A stretch of DNA of 64,000 nucleotides from Chaenocephalus aceratus. Lineage: Eukaryota > Chordata > Actinopteri > Perciformes > Channichthyidae. The first letter of the stretch is position 1. Each line of letters opens with the position of its first letter. Of this stretch, positions 58,643-64,000 are shown in pieces. The stretch is taken from contig JAMFTG010000130.1 in assembly GCA_023974075.1 (NCBI GenBank), positions 103,501-167,500 of the forward strand, in the 5' to 3' direction. The translations under genes were made by a program, and so were the position numbers. Under the pieces are notes generated by a model. It was not told the DNA's origin and searched no databases. It saw only the letters and a list, made by a program, of their open reading frames with translations.

Positions 58643-61600
58643 ATGTCGGAGAGGAGAGAAAATGAAGAGCAGGAGGTGAACGAATATGAAGAAGAGGAGG
58701 AAGACACGGACACAAATGTTGAACCAGGAGGAAATACTGTAGAGCAGCCGGCAGAGGACAACAGAGAGCCGGGGAGGAGAGGAGAGGAGCAGGAAGACTG
58801 GACGACCCCAGGTGAGTCTAATTAGACTACAAATAACTACAGGTGAGTTTAGGTAGTCTACAGGTGAGTTATCTAAAATGTAAATAGACTACAGGTGAGT
58901 CCTGTTTAGGCGAGTTTAGATACACTACAGATGAGTTTATTAGACTACTGGTGAATTTAGGTTTAGATAGACTAGAGGTGAGCTGTAGTTTGACTACAGG
59001 TTAGTTTAGACAGACTACAGGTGACAGTGTTTCCCACAGATCTGAAATATACTAGGGGGGGGTAGCGGGGGGGGGGGGGGTTGAGGTGACGTAACAACAT
59101 TAACATTAACCTTTCTGTTGGTCGTCTGTTAGCAGACCCTTCATGCGATGGCAGAGTGAACAAGTACAGGCAGGACCCATACTGATAGCCCTATAGTTTA
59201 AATCTACTACCCACAAATAAGCATATGGATACGGGTTACTATTTATAAAAAAAAATGTAAATGTATTTAGGAATCTGTCCATGTGATTTTAAGTGGAGGT
59301 GGACCTCAGATCCTCTAGGGGGGTCCAGGGGCATGCTCCCCCGGTAAGATTTGTTTTTATATTTTGGAGTTAAATGCATCAATCTGGTGCATTTTGAGGA
59401 GGAAAATAAGAGACTAGATCTATGGGAACACCTATGAAACATAACTGTATACATTTCAATAATCATAAAATCATGGCCATAACCAATAACATACCATTTC
59501 CAATAGGAAAAAACACTGGCTCCCTCAAATGGAAATATGTGTAATAAATGGTGACCAAACCGCTTGAGACCCACTGAGAACTTAGACTAAATTAAAGGTG
59601 GGGTAGGTACATTTGAGAAACCGGCTCGAGATCGCTAGAATTTGAAAATACACAACCGGAGAAAATCTTCCACTTCCTTATAGAGCCCCTCCTCCAACAC
59701 ACACGAACGCGCACATGACCAATGAGGGCACGAGATAAGTTTGTGCCCCGATGGAAGGCTGACAGGCAGGTAGGCCATCCAATCCGTTTAGCCGGCCCGG
59801 CTAAACATATTGGTTGTACTTTTTACAGTATCACGGCTTCTACAGATGACATTTTTTAATGGATTCTTTGTCAAAGCACTTCAGATATTCATTGCTATCG
59901 GGATGTTAAGAGCATTCCATGGAATATAACAAAAAGTGTATCTCGAGCCGGTTTCTGAAACTTACCTACCCCACCTTTAATCTAAACACTCTGAGACCAA
60001 TCAAGGGCTTTGACGGAAAAAGAAAAGAAAATTAAATTAAAAAAAAAAAACTAAATGGGTCATGAAATACCGCCCAGGTATATTTCATGACCCATTTAGT
60101 TTTTTTTTTAGGTTTGAGTTTTTTTTTTAGTTTAAGTAGACTACAGTTCTTGAAGTCTTTAAGGATGTGTTAAAGCATGCTTTAATTGTGATATTTGACT
60201 AGTATAATTTTCATAGACATTCATGTGTCCCTCTCTGGACTGTGCAGATGTGCTGGAGGCCGCAGAAGAAGCTGCATCTGATCTGCAGGACGGTCTTATC
60301 AGGCCTGGTAACGCAGTAGAAGTTGGAAACTTAGTGGCAACAGGTGAGAAAAAGCACTTCAGAAATCGGCATCTGATATCAAGAATTCAACAGGAATACA
60401 TTTCAGATTCAGTGGGAAATATAGAGGATTTCTCAGTAACACATATTACACACAATGGCCTGACTTCAGGGGGATATCAGCATTTGGGTATCCGTCCATA
60501 ATAGTTTTTTTTTAACATAAACTTGATTGAAAATGAAATGACACTAGTCGGGCATTAAAACATAATCTAGTTATTGACATGTGTCACTTTCATTTGCAAT
60601 TTCAATGTGATAATCTGGACCCTGCTGACTGTACAGAAACTCAGGCGGATCTGTCCCATGATGCCGAGCAGCTCGGAGAGCCTCAGAGAACAGAACATGT
60701 TGGAAACTCCACGGCGACAGGTAACTGATCCATAGACAATAACAAAGTATCACGAACCAATAACCACAGGAAACAGAAACAGTCAAATTGAGTCTAAATG
60801 TTACTTTTTTAATGTACTCTCTTGTACCGTTATTAATTTCATCAGGCAAGCCTCACCAGTCTGTTCAATTCTTGCGGATTATATTGTATATTATGTTAAA
60901 ATACAATAATAGTAAAGTCGTCTCTTATGTTTAGTATATGTGAAGACTTAAATAAACTACTTTGATATCAAAACAAACAAAGCTATTAAAGTAAAAACTC
61001 AGTTAAAGCAGGAAAAAGCAGGAAATGTTTACGTCTCTGTAACACACTTGTATATTAAGTTCACATAGCTCTTGATTCTGCCGGATGGGATTCACTTCCT
61101 CATCTCAATAACTCCATTCTGTTGATTTCTACTTATAGTTTATCTGATTTTGCCTGGCTGACACTGATCTGTTGACATGTGACATGCTTCCTAAAATCCA
61201 TTGGACACAGTTCGTTCAATATCCTTTTTGATTCAGCCGTAGATATATATATTATATATATATATATATATATAGATATATGTTCAGACTGACACGATGC
61301 AATCAACCCTGAGAAAGGAGTGCAGATCATATTCATGTCTTCTGGCTCTTGCAAAGACAAAAGCAGCAGCAGCAGGATGTGTGTGTGAAGTGTGTGCAGT
61401 GAAGGACCCGAGGTGTGCTGTTTCCAGGTAACCTGCCTCAGGGTCATCCTCACACACCTGAGGATCAGTAGCAAGTGCCTGAAGCAGACACTAAGAAGTA
61501 GCTTTCAATCACGCCCCACCATCTCACGGTGTGGAATGAGCAGCTCAGTGAATCCATCAACATGACAACACGCTTTATCAGGAATGATCTGTTCGTATCA

Positions 61601-62843
61601 ATGTGTGATCAACGATATAAGTCATGACAGTGAGTTATGTTTGTATTTATAATTTAAATTTTATTTTTAGGTTTCTACTGTTTTGTTTCTACTTGTTTTA
61701 TCTTTTATCATTATTTATTTTGAACATGTTTTGCTTTCTCTTTGTATACTTTTTTTTAACACCAACCTCAAAACTATCCTATAACTTAAGCTATAGCTGT
61801 CATATATATATATATATATATGAATATCATTAATATCATTGCTTTCTCTCTTTCATTTGCTTATTTTTGATACTCCAAATACAATCCTATTACTTCATAT
61901 ATAAGAATATGTGAATGTACGTGGATACAATCTCTATTATTTTGTGTGTGTGTGTGGTGTGTGTATGTGTGTGTGTGTGTGTGTGTGTGTTGTGTGTGTG
62001 TGTGTGTGTGTGCGTGCGCAGTGAAGGTGGTGCTGGTGCCGGAGGGTCATGTGATGACGGTGGCGTTCGCCATCGGCCTCAGCATCGCCCAGCTGAAGCT
62101 CCACCTCGCCAACGAGCTCCGAGTTCCCGCTGACGTGCTGCACATCTTTCTGGACGGTACGTCTGCTGCTCTTCGGATAAACGCTCAGCCATGTTTAGGT
62201 TTTCATTTGGGGGAAAGGACCGGTTCCTTTCAGAGAGGCAGACGTTCGGTAAACAGAAACTAACCAGTTTCTGATGTGGATTCGTTAGAACAAAATGTCT
62301 GATAGAAATGAATAGGCACAAAAATGAAACGGGTTTATTGTGAAGCAGGTCTGCAGTACAAGGATTTTAATCTGGTGTGTAACAATTCATCTGTAAAATA
62401 AATAAAAGCTAATGGTCTTTTCTCGCTTACTTCTTTTGTTTGACATGTTGCAGTGTCGGCATGTAGGAGCCAATGTGTGTGTCTGCCTGTTGTTTCCAGG
62501 CAGAGCGGTGGACGAGCAGCAGAGCCTGATGGAGCTCGGCGTCCGGCCCAACGGCTCCACCCGGATGGAGATGAGCTCCATCGACCCCGACTCACACCCT
62601 CTGCGCCCCCTCCGCCCCCCCGAGCAGGACATGCCGGACGTCATCACCCGTCAGAGTGCAAACAGGTGAACCCCTCCCTCTCTGTCTGAGGGGTTTGAGA
62701 ACAGCGTCGTTATTTTTTTAGAAATAAGGTTCAAAGTCAATCTTTCAGTTTGTGTGTGCAGACAGAGATCAAAATACCGTTTCCCACAATCCCGAATACA
62801 AAAACAAAGATATATAAAAATATGTATGCAAATATGTATAAAC

Positions 62844-62875
<32 letters not shown>

Positions 62876-63331
62876 GATCAACAGACACATTTATACATAT
62901 GCACACATTAAGAAAAAATAAAAGCACAACAGTTAAAATATACAACGTAACAGTCACTTGAATATCGTACTGTCTACTCCTGACTGGTCCGGGGTAGTTG
63001 AAGGGAACTCAACAGACGTGACGAACATATCGACGAAACATTAAAAACACTCAAACACTGAAGAACCGGGAGAGCGAGGGGCCGCCGCGTCCGCCGCGTT
63101 TAATATGAAGGCTTTAGTGTGCTCTATCTCTCTTCAAACCTCTGTGACTTCCAGAGCAGAACATGTTCCGGGAGGTGGTGGTGGGAGATCGAGCGTCCTC
63201 CCCAGCAGAAGGCCTTCCTGGGCGGGTTCAAACACCGGCTGACGGGGACGCAGTACCACCATGCCGCCGTGCAGACCTTCCCCAAGAGGAGAGCCGACAG
63301 AGGGGTGGTGCTCTTCAGCCGCAACACACAG
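58643..63331 (+). CDS. iqub: IQ motif and ubiquitin-like domain protein, N-terminal part (gene continues beyond window)
   Basis: Six exons: 58643-58811, 60248-60343, 60637-60720, 62022-62156, 62500-62665 and 63155-63331. Residues 1-116 are an acidic, low-complexity leader (EQEVNEYEEEEEDTD). Exons 4-5 encode the ubiquitin-like fold from about 117 (VKVVLVPEGHVMTVAF ... LKLHLANELRVPADVLHIFL ... SLMELGVRPNGSTRME). Exon 6 gives the IQUB block EIERPPQQKAFLGGF, LTGTQYHHAAVQTFPKR and VVLFSRNTQ. IQUB is an axonemal radial-spoke-associated protein. The IQ motif and C-terminal part lie outside the window. As written, the sequence has an extra base in CCC 62647-62649 and another in GGG 63183-63185; uncorrected, the frame hits TGA at 63240-63242. 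The exon 4 acceptor is a (TG)n tract. Confidence 0.88.
59029..59518. mobile_element. Possible hAT-like element in iqub intron 1
   Basis: CAGTGTTTCCCACAGATCT at one end and GGAAAAAACACTG at the other are weak inverted repeats around a sequence with GGTGGACCTCAGATCC-type interior. No matching 8-bp flank, so this is tentative. Confidence 0.35.
59596..59976. mobile_element. TTAA-type MITE, copy 3
   Basis: AGGTGGGGTAGGTACATTTG ... AACTTACCTACCCCACCT flanked by TTAA (59592-59595, 59977-59980). In iqub intron 1, same orientation as copy 1. Confidence 0.85.
60036..60116. repeat. Perfect hairpin in iqub intron 1
   Basis: CTAAATGGGTCATGAAATA and its complement TATTTCATGACCCATTTAG, extended by A and T runs, with a loop of about 12 bp. 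Confidence 0.8.
61250..61275. repeat. (TA)n microsatellite in iqub intron 3
   Basis: Short TA tract; another is at 61803-61821. The rest of intron 3 (60721-62021) shows no further feature. Confidence 0.75.
61943..62019. repeat. (TG)n tract forming the iqub exon 4 acceptor region
   Basis: TG repeats with three interruptions lead to GCGTGCGCAG|TGAAGG. There is no conventional pyrimidine tract between the repeat and the AG. Confidence 0.9.
62846..62872. repeat. (TA)n microsatellite in iqub intron 5
   Basis: Thirteen TA units. Nothing else is seen in intron 5 (62666-63154). Confidence 0.85.
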
Positions 63332-64000
63332 GTACAGCACACAGGTGCAACATACAGGTACAACACACAGGTGCAACACACAAGTGCAACACACAGGTGC
63401 AAACACACAGGTGCAACACACAGGTACAGCACACAGGTGCAACACACAGGTTCAACACACAAGTGCAGCACACAGGTACAGCACACAGGTGCAACACAGG
63501 TACAACACACAGGTGCAACACACAAGTGCAACACACAGGTACAGCACACAGGTGCAAACACACAGGTGCAACACACAGGTACAGCACACAGGTGCAACAC
63601 ACAGGTTCAACACACAGGTGCAACACACAGGTGCAACACACAGGTACAGCACACAGGTGCAACACACAGGTGCAACACACAGGTTCAACACACAGTGCAG
63701 CACACAGGTGCAACACACAAGTGCAACACACAGGTGCAACACACAGGTGCAGCACACAGGTGCAACACACAGGTGCAACACACAGGTACAGCACACAGGT
63801 ACAGCACACAGGTGCAACACACAGGTGCAGCACACAGGTGCAGCACACAGGTGCAACACACAGGTGCAACACACAGGTTCAACACACAGGTGCAGCACAC
63901 AGGTGCAACACACAGGTGCAACACACAGGTACAACACACAGGTGCAACACACAGGTGCAACACAGGTGCACACACAGGTGCAACACACAGGTTCAACACA
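63324..64000. repeat. 13-bp minisatellite filling the start of iqub intron 6
   Basis: About 50 copies of CAACACACAGGTG with A/G and T/C variants (GGTACAG, GGTTCAA, AAGTGCA). The first copy overlaps the last codons of exon 6 and the splice donor itself (AACACACAG|GTACAG). The array runs past the window end. The cysteine-rich minus-strand frames are repeat artefacts. Confidence 0.95.

Noticed and set aside
63124..63999. Cysteine-rich minus-strand ORFs of up to 185 codons (VLHLCVAPVCCTC repeats)
   Set aside because: They are translations of the 13-bp minisatellite in iqub intron 6 on the wrong strand. They have no start context or splice support.

Overview
The window is vertebrate nuclear DNA, almost certainly from a teleost fish. 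It has short GT-AG introns, many microsatellites and minisatellites, and dense non-autonomous DNA transposons of teleost type. The gene order lmod2 - asb15 - asb15 - iqub recalls the mammalian IQUB-NDUFA5-ASB15-LMOD2 block. I found no ndufa5. I cannot name the species.

Layout. (1) 0-6.3 kb, plus strand: an unrecognised secreted-protein gene. It has a signal-peptide exon (its start codon lies before the window), about 14 small symmetric phase-1 exons repeating Gly/Pro/Asn/Tyr-rich motifs such as DGPVPYGG, and a unique C-terminal exon. (2) 6.3-11.4 kb: fold-back and hAT-like elements and a 72-bp minisatellite. (3) 11.5-15.3 kb, minus: lmod2 (leiomodin-2) in three coding exons. (4) 17.8-28.3 kb and 33.2-48.1 kb, minus: two tandem asb15 paralogues. 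Each has nine coding exons whose phases join exactly (573 and 575 aa). They are separated by a second, longer array of the same 72-bp unit. Each has a candidate upstream non-coding exon with a TATA/MEF2-like core promoter. (5) 48.8-56.5 kb: a nest of mobile elements. It holds a 4.4-kb DIRS-like tyrosine-recombinase retrotransposon with inverted terminal repeats and an internal complementary region, a solo LTR beside it, LINE 3' ends and a hAT-like element. (6) 58.3 kb to the end, plus: the 5' part of iqub, with two RFX X-box-like motifs upstream and six coding exons. The sixth is the last before the window ends inside an intron made of a 13-bp minisatellite.

Functionally, lmod2 (actin nucleation on sarcomeric thin filaments) and the asb15 genes (ankyrin/SOCS-box adaptors of a Cullin-RING ligase, muscle-expressed in mammals) form a striated-muscle neighbourhood. 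iqub belongs to a separate ciliary programme.

The main points for follow-up are: the secreted gene built by block duplication of phase-1 exons, including one exon with an in-frame stop; one DNA-transposon family carrying a 37-bp satellite that fills asb15 introns in both paralogues and abuts a splice donor in one; (TG)n tracts used as 3' splice sites at four exons; an iqub intron whose minisatellite copies the splice donor; and two one-base excesses in iqub exons. All exon calls come from reading splice sites and frames by eye. No database search or alignment program was used.
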